A stretch of DNA of 64,000 nt from the NCBI GenBank assembly GCA_913020045.1, contig CAJWBE010000023.1, forward strand, positions 1-64,000. The letters run 5' to 3'. The first letter of the stretch is position 1. Each line of letters starts with the position of its first letter. Made by a program: the position numbers and the translations under genes. Below are positions 51,883 to 61,378 of this stretch, in pieces. The notes beneath the pieces were generated by a model. The model did not search any database, was not told where the DNA came from, and worked only from the letters and a program-made list of their open reading frames with translations. This stretch comes from an uncultured Oleiphilus sp. (GTDB lineage: Bacteria; Pseudomonadota; Gammaproteobacteria; Pseudomonadales; Oleiphilaceae).

Positions 51883-52112
51883 GATGTGGATTCTCCTCGC
51901 TCTGAATCACCCCTTAATAAGGCCAAAGTTGCCTCGGCTTCTTTGGTGTCGAGTTTTTCTAGCGCGTAACCGACGTGAACAATGACATAGTCACCCAGTT
52001 GTGGTGAATCGATTAGCGCGGTGGAAATAGTCGTTTCAACGCCAGACAAGCGTACGACGGCTTGAGCATCATTGCTTATCTGGATTATTTCAACGGGTAC
52101 AGCGAGGCACAT
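51879..52112 (-). CDS. hypC: Hydrogenase maturation chaperone HypC
   Basis: A 77-residue chaperone that carries the iron with HypD and delivers it to the large subunit. It begins MCLAVPVEI, with the essential cysteine at residue 2, and continues GDYVIVHVGYALEKLD. The start at 52112 shares one base with the hypF stop (TAATG); a longer open frame upstream is not used, because the MC start is required. It overlaps hypD by four bases. Confidence 0.96.
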   Translation of the reverse strand: MCLAVPVEIIQISNDAQAVVRLSGVETTISTALIDSPQLGDYVIVHVGYALEKLDTKEAEATLALLRGDSERGESTS

Positions 52113-54694
52113 TAGACGGCTTCTCCTGCGTGTAGATGCGTAGCGACCCATGCTTGGCCTAGCGCAATACTAGCATCGTTGGACGGCATATTTTCTGATG
52201 TAATGAGTTCGATTCCAATGTCCGACATTCTGTTTTGAAGTCCTATCTTGAGTATTTGGTTCTGAAGGCAACCTCCGCTGATGTAAATCCGACGATAGAT
52301 CTTTTCGGAATTGAGGGCTTGAAACCAACGTGTTATTCCATCGATTAGTTCGCTATGAAAGCGAGACGCCGCTGCGGACCTAGATGGCTCTGTCAGCGCC
52401 GTCAATAGCACAGGATAAAGGTCTAAATTGTTGTGTTCATTTACGACCGCGGTCTGCTTTGGAGAGGGGAGCTGGTGGTAGGGTAGTGACAACGCTTCCA
52501 AGTACATTGCGCCTTGCGCTTCGTAGTTAAGGTCTTGAACAACCCCTAGGGCAGAGGCAAACGCATCAAACCATCTACCTAGACTGCTTGTTGTTGGCGC
52601 ATAGCTTAGTGTCTTGTCGATTAGATCAAGTGCCGAATCAGCAGAGCTATTGGTCAGCATCAGTTCTTGGTAATGCCGCTTTGCCATGAGTGGGTCTAAT
52701 CTAGAAAGGGCTGCGTAGCCAATGCGCCAAATTTGCCGATTAGCTTGGTCGCCACCGGGCAGCGCGAGTGGTTCAAACTGTGCAATATGATTGCTTTGCC
52801 AAGGCGATACCTGCAAGCATTCTCCTCCCCATAACGCGCCGTTTTCTCCATAACCCATACCGTCTAGCGCGAAAGCCATGACAGACTCGGTTTCGCCTCT
52901 CTCGGCAAGTAAAGAGCCTATATGGGCATGATGATGCTGGATACTATAAAGCGATGCAGCGTACTTTTTAGCGAGTAGAGAAGCGAGCTCTGAAGAAAAA
53001 AAGTCAGGATGCTGATCGCAGGCAATCAGGTCTGGTTTCACACACAGTAAGTCCAAAAAGGACTCGATTCGGGTTATTAACTGCCTGCAACTGATATCGC
53101 TTGATAATGAGCCTGTTTGCGGCGAAACATATGCTGAGCTGCCCGTTATAACGCAAAACGTATGTTTTAAGTCTGCGCCAAGCGCCAATACCGTCGGATA
53201 ACACCGCTTCGGTAGTGACGTTAATCGGTTCAAGCTGCTTTGCGGCGCAGACGCTTTAAGCTTGCTGGTTTGTTTCTTGTCGTTTTTGGGCAGTTTGAGG
53301 ATATATGGAGAAAGGCCTCTAGCCATTCTTAATATGCCGCTGTTTGATTGAGGGGCGTGGCTTAGTTGAGGCGTTGGGGGAGTTGAAGGCGCGAATAATA
53401 CTGAGTCATCGCAGGTGTTTATAATTTCAAGGGGGTGGTCGAGCACATCAATTGATACATCAAACATCCACTTTGTTTGCTCTGTCAGTTGCGTAACGCT
53501 ATTAGCCAAAATGGGCTCGTCTTTATTGTTCGCGCTAGTAACGACTAAAAAAATGTCACAGGCTTCAGTCAGCCACGTGTTGCCTTCAGGACAACCGAGT
53601 AGATAGTAAAACAACAAAAAGTGAGTGCCGCTGTAAGGCAAAACACAGCCAATTGAATTTAAGTTTGGCGCACAGGCTTCAACATAGCGTGGTGGTGATG
53701 GTGCTTTCGGTGCCAAAGTGATTGAGGCCGATTTATCGTTCAATTGCGCGGCCGTCGCTGTATCGATTTCAGCGATGTTCTTGAGCGATTGTGTATTCAG
53801 AGCCATTAGAGCAAAAGGTTTGGCTGGGCGTTGTTTAATATTTCGCAGCGCATCAATAGAGGATAGATTTTTTGCGTCGCACATTAAATGGAATCCGCCC
53901 ATACCCTTTACTGCGCATATTTTTTGTGCAGCGATCGTCGCAGCCGCTTGAGCAATGCTTTTGTTTGTAGTTTGGTCATCTACTTTAGACGAATTGCTGA
54001 TGTTTTTTTTGCTATCAATTGTTCCCGTATAGCCCATTCGCGGGCCGCATGCATTGCACGAGATTCCTTCAGCATGAAAGCGCAGGTCATCGATCTCGTT
54101 GAACTCGCTTAGGCATTCATCACAAGGAGGGAAGTCTGACCAGCTGGTGTTTTGTCGAACATAGGGCAGGGAGCGGAGCACTGAATAACGAGGTCCACAG
54201 TCCGTACAATTGATGAACGGAAAGTGATAACGGCGGCTGTTGCTATCAAACAGCTCGTTAATACATCGGTTGCAAATACGCCGGTCATTAGGAATATCGC
54301 GATCTAGTTGCTTGAGGGCTGGGTTGTCGATAAATGCTCTAGAGGCGGTGGTACTGATGTGAAACTGGCCCACCTCTTGGCCCGGCTCTGGGGTTAACGA
54401 TGAGATTGACGGCGCATGCTCTGAAAGCTCTATTAGCCGGGTTATTCGAGCATTGACTGGGAGCTTTGTTTGCAGGTTCTGTTTAAACGCGGCGAGTTTC
54501 CCGGCGGTGCCGTATACAAGTATTTCAACAAAGCCGTCCACATTACAAACGTGGCCGCTAAGCCCAAACCCATCGGCTAGTCGTTTCACGAAGGGGCGAA
54601 ACCCGACGCCTTGGACCTGTCCACACACCGCGTAACTCGCACTCACTAGGTGCTGAGGATTGTCTGGTGTGGGGTCGGTAGCTCTGCACATCAT
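52112..54694 (-). CDS. hypF: Carbamoyltransferase HypF
   Basis: An 860-residue enzyme that uses carbamoyl phosphate and ATP to carbamoylate HypE. Domains in order: acylphosphatase (about 18-105, GQVQGVGFRPFVKRLA), two zinc-finger segments (CNRC, CTDCGPRYS, CDECLSEF, CNACGPRMG), a YrdC-like domain (about 235-440, KGMGGFHLMCDA, RPAKPFALMALN), and a Kae1-like C-terminal domain with HHHAHIGSL and the closing ISGGCLQNQ. Length is somewhat above the E. coli protein (750), from an insert around 440-530. It starts directly after the hypB stop. Confidence 0.96.
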   Translation of the reverse strand: MMCRATDPTPDNPQHLVSASYAVCGQVQGVGFRPFVKRLADGFGLSGHVCNVDGFVEILVYGTAGKLAAFKQNLQTKLPVNARITRLIELSEHAPSISSLTPEPGQEVGQFHISTTASRAFIDNPALKQLDRDIPNDRRICNRCINELFDSNSRRYHFPFINCTDCGPRYSVLRSLPYVRQNTSWSDFPPCDECLSEFNEIDDLRFHAEGISCNACGPRMGYTGTIDSKKNISNSSKVDDQTTNKSIAQAAATIAAQKICAVKGMGGFHLMCDAKNLSSIDALRNIKQRPAKPFALMALNTQSLKNIAEIDTATAAQLNDKSASITLAPKAPSPPRYVEACAPNLNSIGCVLPYSGTHFLLFYYLLGCPEGNTWLTEACDIFLVVTSANNKDEPILANSVTQLTEQTKWMFDVSIDVLDHPLEIINTCDDSVLFAPSTPPTPQLSHAPQSNSGILRMARGLSPYILKLPKNDKKQTSKLKASAPQSSLNRLTSLPKRCYPTVLALGADLKHTFCVITGSSAYVSPQTGSLSSDISCRQLITRIESFLDLLCVKPDLIACDQHPDFFSSELASLLAKKYAASLYSIQHHHAHIGSLLAERGETESVMAFALDGMGYGENGALWGGECLQVSPWQSNHIAQFEPLALPGGDQANRQIWRIGYAALSRLDPLMAKRHYQELMLTNSSADSALDLIDKTLSYAPTTSSLGRWFDAFASALGVVQDLNYEAQGAMYLEALSLPYHQLPSPKQTAVVNEHNNLDLYPVLLTALTEPSRSAAASRFHSELIDGITRWFQALNSEKIYRRIYISGGCLQNQILKIGLQNRMSDIGIELITSENMPSNDASIALGQAWVATHLHAGEAV

Positions 54695-55525
54695 TTAATG
54701 ATCATGCGCGCATAGGCCGGTGTTTCCATTTTTTCCGGTTTGACCTAGGTGTGATTCATCAGCCGTGCCAGGAGATAGTTGTGTTTGATGTGTTTGGTAA
54801 GTTTTAAGCCAGGCTAGCCAATCATGCATACCTGCTCCGGTGGTGGCTGAAAGTTCGATGATTTGAATGTCAGGATTAATGCGGCGAGCGAACTCGACAC
54901 AGCGATCAACATCAAAATTCACGTAAGGAAGTAAGTCTATTTTGTTTATCAGTAAAAGTGACGCTGCGGCAAACATGTCCGGATACTTTAAGGGTTTGTC
55001 GTCGCCTTCAGTGACCGAAAGCACCAAGACCTTCGCATGCTCGCCGAGATCAAACGCCGCTGGGCAGACTAGGTTGCCAACGTTCTCGATAAACAAGTAG
55101 CGGATGTCCGAGCTAGGCAAGTCACCGAGCGCATGGCCGACTGCGTGCGCATCAAGGTGGCAGCCTTTGCCGGTGTTAATTTGGATGGCCTCTACACCGG
55201 TCTGTCTGATTCGGCGTGCGTCATTTTCGGTTTGTTGATCACCTTCAATGACTGCAATGTTTGCGGGCTGATTAAGGCGCTGTATCGTTTCAGTTAACAA
55301 CGTAGTTTTTCCAGAACCGGGGCTCGACACTAGATTCAAAGCAAGCGTGTTGTTCTTCTTTAGCGTTGCGCGATTGATACTGGCATAACGCGTGTTCTTT
55401 TCTAATAAGTCTCGCTCAACTGACAGAAGTCGCGCGCTGGTGGTGTCTTGCATTGGAGCAGGAGAATCGTCATTTTTGTGTTCGTGCTCATTTGGTTGGC
55501 TAGAACAGCCACAAGTGGTGCACAT
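54695..55525 (-). CDS. hypB: Nickel-insertion GTPase HypB
   Basis: A 276-residue GTPase that, with HypA, inserts nickel into the hydrogenase large subunit. The N-terminal metal motif is CTTCGC; a short His/Glu segment (NEHEHKNDD) stands where other HypB proteins have a long His-rich nickel store. The P-loop is [10 protein letters not shown], followed by [27 protein letters not shown] and NKIDLLPY. A 36-residue C-terminal extension ends in CAHDH. It follows hypA by 45 bases. Confidence 0.96.
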   Translation of the reverse strand: MCTTCGCSSQPNEHEHKNDDSPAPMQDTTSARLLSVERDLLEKNTRYASINRATLKKNNTLALNLVSSPGSGKTTLLTETIQRLNQPANIAVIEGDQQTENDARRIRQTGVEAIQINTGKGCHLDAHAVGHALGDLPSSDIRYLFIENVGNLVCPAAFDLGEHAKVLVLSVTEGDDKPLKYPDMFAAASLLLINKIDLLPYVNFDVDRCVEFARRINPDIQIIELSATTGAGMHDWLAWLKTYQTHQTQLSPGTADESHLGQTGKNGNTGLCAHDH

Positions 55526-55570
55526 AATTTTTACTCCTATCTAAAATTGCGACTCATTAGTTGAGAGGCT

Positions 55571-55912
55571 TTAGGCCACTTCAAGCGACACTAAACGCAC
55601 GGCATCGCCAGCAATAACGCTTAGTCCGAAAGCACCACAGTGTGAGCATGGGTCATAGCGAAAGGCAATATTGCTGGTTTCGCCACAACTTCTGCATTTT
55701 CCAATGCCAGCTGCGCCAATGATGTTCAACGTTGCGGATTCAGCAGGGGAGCCGACCATTACCGCTTCGAAACAAAATTCCATCGCATCGCTTTGTACAT
55801 GCGAAAGTTGGCCGATTTCGATACTCACCTGCGTGACGCTCGAAAATCCGTCGACCTTGGCTTGATCGACAATCAATTCGCGCATGCTTTCTGCCAATGA
55901 AAGTTCATGCAT
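55571..55912 (-). CDS. hypA: Nickel chaperone HypA
   Basis: A 113-residue protein beginning MHELSLAESM, in which His2 is the nickel ligand. The zinc site is formed by CRSCGE and CSHCG. The reading frame is open well upstream, but that part is another frame of the protease gene; ATG 55912 is the family start. It overlaps the end of the protease gene by eight bases. Confidence 0.96.
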   Translation of the reverse strand: MHELSLAESMRELIVDQAKVDGFSSVTQVSIEIGQLSHVQSDAMEFCFEAVMVGSPAESATLNIIGAAGIGKCRSCGETSNIAFRYDPCSHCGAFGLSVIAGDAVRLVSLEVA

Positions 55913-56477
55913 CGTCTTTTGTTCGCGTATTGGCTTGTGTTGCCTGCTCATCAAGCCAGTGTAAAAGAAAGTCAGTGGCTTGATATAAATTGTCACGCGC
56001 TTTGTTGGACAGTGCTTCTTGAAACTGGTCGAACTCATAACCGCGAATCGCCAATACATAGCCATCAGGCTGTTTGCGGTAGAGCGAGTCACACAGTTCA
56101 AGTACGCCCTGAGGGTTCAAACTATGACTTCCAAAGCAAGCGCCCACAGAGCTAGAAATCTCCAGGAACTCAAATGATTCGGCTCCGTTAAGTGATGCGT
56201 CGATAAATACGACGCAATCGTTTTCGGACACATCTAGCGCTTCTTCGACACTTAACTGATAGACCACTTGCGTGTTGAGCTCTATATTACTCAAGTCATG
56301 GATGCTAACCCTGTCTTCAACTTTTTGAGCGAGTCTTTGGGTTAACGTTTCAATACAAGCAGCGCCGAGACCGTCGTCTTGGCGACCGGGGTTGCCATAC
56401 CCGATCAAAAGAATTCGCGTTGGCTGTATCGTTTTTTCGCGGGCTGGGTTTTCTAGCTTAGCTAGCTTGGCGCTCAT
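55905..56477 (-). CDS. hoxW: Hydrogenase maturation protease (HoxW/HyaD type)
   Basis: A 190-residue endopeptidase that removes the C-terminal tail of the large subunit after nickel insertion. It has the family opening ILLIGYGNPGRQDDGLG, with the metal-binding aspartate/glutamate positions, and later VVFIDASL and SHSLNPQGVLEL. The start is ATG 56477, one base after the hoxH stop, so it is translated together with its substrate; it overlaps hypA by eight bases. The symbol hoxW is given because of position beside hoxH. Confidence 0.9.
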   Translation of the reverse strand: MSAKLAKLENPAREKTIQPTRILLIGYGNPGRQDDGLGAACIETLTQRLAQKVEDRVSIHDLSNIELNTQVVYQLSVEEALDVSENDCVVFIDASLNGAESFEFLEISSSVGACFGSHSLNPQGVLELCDSLYRKQPDGYVLAIRGYEFDQFQEALSNKARDNLYQATDFLLHWLDEQATQANTRTKDDA

Positions 56478-56478
56478 C

Positions 56479-57951
56479 TTAGGGCGCCGTCGGTTCAGGT
56501 GTAGCATATTGGCTAGCGCTATCGATCAGACGATTCTCGGCATCGAATAATTCGATAACGAGCGGCATTTGTCCGAGTGCGTGCGTCGCACAAGAGAGAC
56601 AGGGGTCATAGGCCCTTACCGCGACTTCCACGTGATTCAGCATCGGTTCAGTGATTTTTCGCTGACCAGACAAGTATTTCTTTGCAACATCCGTTACCGC
56701 GCGGTTCATGGCTGTATTGTTGTGTGTGGTCGACACGATAAGGTTGCAATAGGTGACTTGGTCGTTTTCATCGACTTTATAGTGATGCAGCAACGAACCT
56801 CGTGGCGCCTCAAGCATCGCGATGCCTTCTTCGCGTCGTTGACCGGTTAATCGCAAATCAGAGCCATGCAAATCTGGGTCTAGCAAGAGCTCTTTGATTT
56901 TTTCAGTGCAGTGAAGAACTTCTATCATTCGAGCCCAATGATATGCCAAGGTCATATTGGCGGGTTTATGTTGGGAAAAGCGTCTGAAGTCGGCGTGATG
57001 TTGATTGGCTAACGGCGTGTCGATAAAACTGGCGGTATTCATGCGAGCAAGCGGGCCAACACGATACCAGCCATCAACGTTTCCTCTGCTTTTAATGAAT
57101 GGAAACTTCATGTAAGACCACGGCTTAACTTCTTCTTGAATGATGCTATCGAAGTCTCGGTAATCAACTTGATCGAAAATAATATTGCCGTGCGAATCTA
57201 TCGCGCGAAGGTTGCCATGATACAAGTCTAATGCGCCGTCAGTGCGCACCAGTGACATATGGTTAGAGTCGAAATTTGCAAATGAGTCAACAAGTGAAGC
57301 GTGTTCCAGGGTGTAGTCCCTGGCGAGCTCCAATGCCTGCTCGGACCATAGAATCATCTGGTCAATATCTTTTAGCAAAGCGTCCCGTTCGGCCAGTGAC
57401 AAGTTCTTGTTCACTCCTCCAGGGATGGCGCTATTACCATGTATTTTTTTTCCGGAAGTGTACTGAATGATCTCTTGACCATATTTGCGCATCAGAACGC
57501 CTTGGCGCGCTAACTCAGGAAACTCTCTAATGATATTGAAGATATCGCGTTTCTTGGCCGGCGCGTCAAAGCCAAATAGCAGGTCCGGTGAGCTTAAGTG
57601 AAAGAAATGCAAAACGTTACTTTGCATGATCTGGCCATAATGCATCAGGCGGCGCATTTTTTCAGCCGTAGGCGTAAGCTGGTCGACGCCCACCACCATG
57701 TCCATTGCCTTGGCCGCAGCAAGATGATGGCTGACAGGACAGATGCCGCATAGGCGTTGCACGATGACGGGTACCTCCCAAAGCATGCGACCTTGAATAA
57801 AGCGCTCGAAACCGCGAAATTCGACGATATGCAGGCGGGCTTCTACTACCTCATTATCTTCGTTGAGGTGAACCGTGACTTTGCCATGCCCCTCGACTCT
57901 GGTCAGTGGGGCTATCTCGATAATACGATCAGTTTGGTTTTTCATGCTCAC
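56479..57951 (-). CDS. hoxH: NAD-reducing [NiFe] hydrogenase large subunit HoxH
   Basis: A 490-residue catalytic subunit that holds the NiFe site. The N-terminal signature is RGFERFIQGR...RLCGICPVSHHLAAAKAMD (Cys pair for Ni and Fe), and the C-terminal signature is DPCLSCATH. The C-terminus continues 33 residues past that histidine, the tail expected to be cut by the protease encoded next. The sequence agrees with the group 3d bidirectional hydrogenases of Ralstonia HoxH type. It starts directly after the hoxY stop. Confidence 0.97.
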   Translation of the reverse strand: MSMKNQTDRIIEIAPLTRVEGHGKVTVHLNEDNEVVEARLHIVEFRGFERFIQGRMLWEVPVIVQRLCGICPVSHHLAAAKAMDMVVGVDQLTPTAEKMRRLMHYGQIMQSNVLHFFHLSSPDLLFGFDAPAKKRDIFNIIREFPELARQGVLMRKYGQEIIQYTSGKKIHGNSAIPGGVNKNLSLAERDALLKDIDQMILWSEQALELARDYTLEHASLVDSFANFDSNHMSLVRTDGALDLYHGNLRAIDSHGNIIFDQVDYRDFDSIIQEEVKPWSYMKFPFIKSRGNVDGWYRVGPLARMNTASFIDTPLANQHHADFRRFSQHKPANMTLAYHWARMIEVLHCTEKIKELLLDPDLHGSDLRLTGQRREEGIAMLEAPRGSLLHHYKVDENDQVTYCNLIVSTTHNNTAMNRAVTDVAKKYLSGQRKITEPMLNHVEVAVRAYDPCLSCATHALGQMPLVIELFDAENRLIDSASQYATPEPTAP

Positions 57952-58515
57952 CTAATCAAATTTAATTAACGCGTAGTCTAGAGTGGGTTCTTCATTTTTT
58001 ATCAAGGCGGTCAACGCAGCCCAAAGCGTATCCCCTGAGGGAGGACAGCCAGGAATCTGGTAGTCGATCTTAACGACCTGAGCACAGGTATATACTTTAT
58101 CCAGTATCAGCGGCAAAGCAGGGTCATTGGGTATTTGCTTGCTTGGGTTTAGCACCTTACTTGTCGTATAAGCCTCATCAAGACACTCTCTTAACGGGTC
58201 TTCTGAATGCATGATGGCGTTGCGCATGACCGGTAAACCGCCCATTATTGCGCACTGTCCGACGGCGACGAGAACGTCGCAATTCTTCCTGAATTCTTTT
58301 AGAACGTGAACATTGTCTTCGTTACAACAGCCTCCTTCAACGAGCCCAATATCGCAGCGTCGCGTAAATGTTTTCTTATCATTCAATGGCGAGCGATCAA
58401 ACTCTGCAATGGCCATTAGATCGACAATGCGTTCGTCAATATCAAGCAGTGACATGTGACAGCCGAAACAGCCTGCGAGTGACGTGGTGGCGATACGTAC
58501 TTTTCGTTTACTCAA
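57952..58515 (-). CDS. hoxY: NAD-reducing [NiFe] hydrogenase small subunit HoxY
   Basis: A 187-residue subunit that carries the proximal [4Fe-4S] cluster between the NiFe site and the diaphorase. Ligand cysteines are seen in AGCFGCHMS (16 and 19), VEGGCC, VGQC and IPGCPPSGD. It is short, without the C-terminal clusters of respiratory small subunits, and has no Tat signal, so the enzyme is cytoplasmic. It overlaps hoxU by four bases (ATGA). Confidence 0.96.
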   Translation of the reverse strand: MSKRKVRIATTSLAGCFGCHMSLLDIDERIVDLMAIAEFDRSPLNDKKTFTRRCDIGLVEGGCCNEDNVHVLKEFRKNCDVLVAVGQCAIMGGLPVMRNAIMHSEDPLRECLDEAYTTSKVLNPSKQIPNDPALPLILDKVYTCAQVVKIDYQIPGCPPSGDTLWAALTALIKNEEPTLDYALIKFD

Positions 58516-59321
58516 ACCGTATCTCCATTGTCGTCTTTGTTGAATGGCGGGAAGTCAGCTGGGTCAATCTGTTTAACTTCGATCTTATGCAGACTATGGT
58601 GGTGCGGTTGCTGTGTCTCGATGTCTCGTCCAATTACTTCTGTGTCGTATAGCCTTTCACCGACCGGCGCAAAAAAACCTTCACGTTTACGAATAATGCA
58701 GCCGACAGGGCAAACTTCCAGAGACATGGCATGATCATCGATTGATGCGTCGGTTTCTGCTAGGCAGTCGGCATTCACGCCAATGCGTTTGTGAATGCCT
58801 CGGCCGATGTATTCAAAAACGTGTTTCCCATCAACATCACGTGAAGCGCGAATGCAGCGACCACAAAGTATGCAACGGTTGTTGTCCAGTGCGATATCGG
58901 GGTGGCTTGCATCCACCGGACGCACAGGTTCGAGGTAGGGATGCGGGGCCGCTTGCGAGATTCCTAAGCGATAGGCCATAGCTTGAAGTTCGCAGCGCCC
59001 ACTGGCTTCACAGATCGGACAAAGGTGATTGCCTTCGTGGAATAGCATGCTCACGAGGTCTTTGCGATAGCGATTTATTTCCTCTGTCTCACTCTCTATA
59101 TGTGCATTGGCGACGACCGGTTGAGTGCAAGCGGCAACGACTCGGCCATTGAGTTTAACAGAGCAAACGCGACAGCTCCCTTGGGGCTCTAGCCCTTCTG
59201 AATCACAAAGCCGTGGGATATAAACGCCTGCCGCATCACAAGCTTGCATGAGCGTTTGTCCGCGTTTTGCGGTGATTTTCTGTCCATCAATATTGAGAGT
59301 GAGATGATCTTTGTCGCTCAT
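58512..59321 (-). CDS. hoxU: Hydrogenase diaphorase subunit HoxU
   Basis: A 269-residue NuoG-like subunit that connects the flavin subunit to HoxY. It has an N-terminal [2Fe-2S] domain (LCDSEGLEPQGSCRVCSV, then C at CTQPV), a His-Cys3 segment (HEGNHLCPICEASGRCELQ), and two [4Fe-4S] motifs (CILCGRCIRASRDV and CLAETD...CPVGCI). It overlaps hoxF and hoxY by four bases each, so the three are tightly coupled. Confidence 0.96.
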   Translation of the reverse strand: MSDKDHLTLNIDGQKITAKRGQTLMQACDAAGVYIPRLCDSEGLEPQGSCRVCSVKLNGRVVAACTQPVVANAHIESETEEINRYRKDLVSMLFHEGNHLCPICEASGRCELQAMAYRLGISQAAPHPYLEPVRPVDASHPDIALDNNRCILCGRCIRASRDVDGKHVFEYIGRGIHKRIGVNADCLAETDASIDDHAMSLEVCPVGCIIRKREGFFAPVGERLYDTEVIGRDIETQQPHHHSLHKIEVKQIDPADFPPFNKDDNGDTV

Positions 59322-61162
59322 TCTTGATTCCCTCTACCTTCGCCGCTGCTGAAGTCCGGATCGTAGATCAGGGATCTGCGCTTTGCGATAATCCGCGATT
59401 CGTCCAATGCTTTTTGGATGTTAAAGCCTGCTTGCTCTCCGCTAGGGTGTTCTTTCAACAAAGCGGCGTAAACTAAAGGGAAGTTTTCCATGCTGGATAA
59501 AATTGGGTTAGGGGAGGTATGACCAAGTCCACAGCGGCTCGTTTCGCGGACCGTTGCGGATAGGTTTCTGAGGTACTCAAGGTCGGCCGGTTCACCCAGA
59601 CCATTCATGATCTTGTCGAGCCTTTCTTTTAAGAAAACGTTACCTACTCGGCAGGGCGTGCAGTAACCGCAACTTTCTTCGATGAAAAAGTGCATGAAGT
59701 AGTTAACGATCTTCAGGATGTTTCGCTGACTATTGAAGATCATAATCGCTCCGGCTGTCGGGAGATCTTCAAAGCAAAGCTGCCTATCAAAGTCACTGCG
59801 CCCAATTAATACGCCGCTTGCACCGCCGACTTGTACCGCTTCTGTATTCAGTGCACCGCAAGAGCTAAGTACTTCGGATAGCTTTATTCCCATGGGTAGT
59901 TCATAGATTCCAGGTCGGTCACAGTCACCGCATACACTGAGTAGTTTAGTCCCTTTACTTTTCTCGGTACCAATGGATCTGAACCAATCAGAACCTTTGG
60001 CCAGTATTGGCGGTAAGTTGCAGAAGGTCTCTACGTTATTAACGATCGTTGGTAAGCCTAAGTAGCCGTATACGGCTGGAAATGGTGGCTTGGTAGTCGG
60101 TTCGCCTCGCTTACCTTCGCACGAGCTAATTAGGGCACTTTCTTCACCACAGATATAAGCGCCGGCGCCGAGCTGTATTCGAATGTCAAAGTCAAAGTCC
60201 GTGTCGCTGATGTTTTCGCCGAGAAGGGCCTTTTGTCGCCTTTCGCTTAATACACTTTCTAGGTAAGGCTGCAGATAGCGATACTCAGCGCGCAAGTAAA
60301 GTATTCCTTGCGTTGCCTCAATGGCGTACGCTGCGATGGTCATGCCTTCAATTAGCTGGTGTGCTCTCTCGGTCAACAATAGCCGGTCTTTAAATGTCCC
60401 AGGCTCGCCTTCGTCGGCGTTACATATTAGAAAACGACTTTTTGCAGGCGTGTCCGCGGCTATTTTCCATTTCTCCGCCGAACGATATCCAGCACCGCCG
60501 CGCCCTTTGAGATCGGCTTTCAGGACGTAATCTATAACCTCCGCAGGGCTTAGAGAAAGCGCTTTACTCAATCCCTCATCGTTTTGGTGGCCGCTTAGGA
60601 GCACTTCACCTTGCTTTCGTACATTGTTTTGTACCATCGATTGAATCAAGGGATGGGAGTTGTTCCCGTCACCTAGCTTCGGGATAGTCGCTGCGACAGG
60701 TTTGCCTTTACGTAGGTTGTTTATAATGCGTTTAAGTAGAGTTGGCGTTAGTTTTGTGACAGGTGTTTGGTTGATCAGTGCAGCGGGCGCTTGATCACAC
60801 ATCCCTATTGACGGTGCAAGGTAAAACGAAAACAGCCCGTCTTTAGTCATCTGGCCAGGTTGTATTCCAAGACAAGATTCGACGGTTTCTTTTAGCGCGT
60901 TGAAGCCTGCATGTTGGTCGATAATATCTTCACATAAATAGATAACGTTTTGACCCTGCACCTCCTGATGAAAGAACGCGTAAAAGCTGACGACGCCTTC
61001 TACCACCACGCGCTGTGTATGAGTGAGGTCCGCGATTAAACCCATTGATGCGGGAGCGATACAACCTAGTCTATCTTGCACGGTCCACAGTATGTCCATC
61101 ATACGTTTTGGATCGTTCCCGAGGTCGGCACATATTTGCTGGATTACTTTCTGATGTTCCAT
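59318..61162 (-). CDS. hoxF: Hydrogenase diaphorase subunit HoxF (NuoE-NuoF fusion)
   Basis: A 614-residue NAD(H)-binding flavoprotein. Residues 1-140 are NuoE-like, but only two of the four [2Fe-2S] cysteine positions are kept (C77 and C122), so this cluster is probably lost or altered. Residues 190-600 are NuoF-like: GRGGAGYRSAEKW, NADEGEPGTFKDR (FMN/NADH), GAGAYICGEESAL, and the [4Fe-4S] motif ESCGYCTPCRVG with a later C. It is the first gene of the operon, and no separate hoxE is present. An FNR-like box and a -10 lie upstream. Confidence 0.96.
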   Translation of the reverse strand: MEHQKVIQQICADLGNDPKRMMDILWTVQDRLGCIAPASMGLIADLTHTQRVVVEGVVSFYAFFHQEVQGQNVIYLCEDIIDQHAGFNALKETVESCLGIQPGQMTKDGLFSFYLAPSIGMCDQAPAALINQTPVTKLTPTLLKRIINNLRKGKPVAATIPKLGDGNNSHPLIQSMVQNNVRKQGEVLLSGHQNDEGLSKALSLSPAEVIDYVLKADLKGRGGAGYRSAEKWKIAADTPAKSRFLICNADEGEPGTFKDRLLLTERAHQLIEGMTIAAYAIEATQGILYLRAEYRYLQPYLESVLSERRQKALLGENISDTDFDFDIRIQLGAGAYICGEESALISSCEGKRGEPTTKPPFPAVYGYLGLPTIVNNVETFCNLPPILAKGSDWFRSIGTEKSKGTKLLSVCGDCDRPGIYELPMGIKLSEVLSSCGALNTEAVQVGGASGVLIGRSDFDRQLCFEDLPTAGAIMIFNSQRNILKIVNYFMHFFIEESCGYCTPCRVGNVFLKERLDKIMNGLGEPADLEYLRNLSATVRETSRCGLGHTSPNPILSSMENFPLVYAALLKEHPSGEQAGFNIQKALDESRIIAKRRSLIYDPDFSSGEGRGNQE

Positions 61163-61196
61163 TTTTTATTTTTTGTATTGGCGCAATACTTTGCAG

Positions 61197-61244
61197 TCCG
61201 AAGATTGTAGCTGAGGACTCGCAGAGTTCCTTGATGACGGTCAA
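61197..61244 (-). promoter_or_regulatory. FNR-like box and promoter of the hox-hyp operon
   Basis: TTGATGACGGTCAA at 61231-61244 matches the FNR/Anr consensus TTGAT-N4-ATCAA at 9 of 10 positions. On the minus strand TACAAT (complement of 61204-61209) would be the -10 hexamer, which puts the start of transcription near 61197. The box would then be centred at about -41, the class II activating position. This suggests that the hydrogenase is switched on when oxygen is low. Confidence 0.65.
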
Positions 61245-61332
61245 CTTATTGCTTGCTCGAGATTATATCTGAGAACAAGACAGTGTTGAGCTTGATAGAG
61301 GGCTGGTGTCTCGTGTGACAGGAAGTTCGAAG

Positions 61333-61362
61333 CAAAAAAAAGCCCGCATGAGCGGGCTTTTG
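61333..61362 (-). terminator. Rho-independent terminator after the PEP-CTERM gene
   Basis: On the minus strand AAAGCCCGC and GCGGGCTTT pair around a four-base loop and are followed by a run of T (complement of 61333-61341). It is 17 bases beyond the stop of the gene at 61379. Confidence 0.9.
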
Positions 61363-61378
61363 ACTGACAGAAGAAGAG

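Noticed and set aside
61163-61230. Sigma-54 promoter before hoxF
   Set aside because: No TGGCAC-N5-TTGCW pattern is present; the FNR-like box with a TACAAT hexamer explains the region better.
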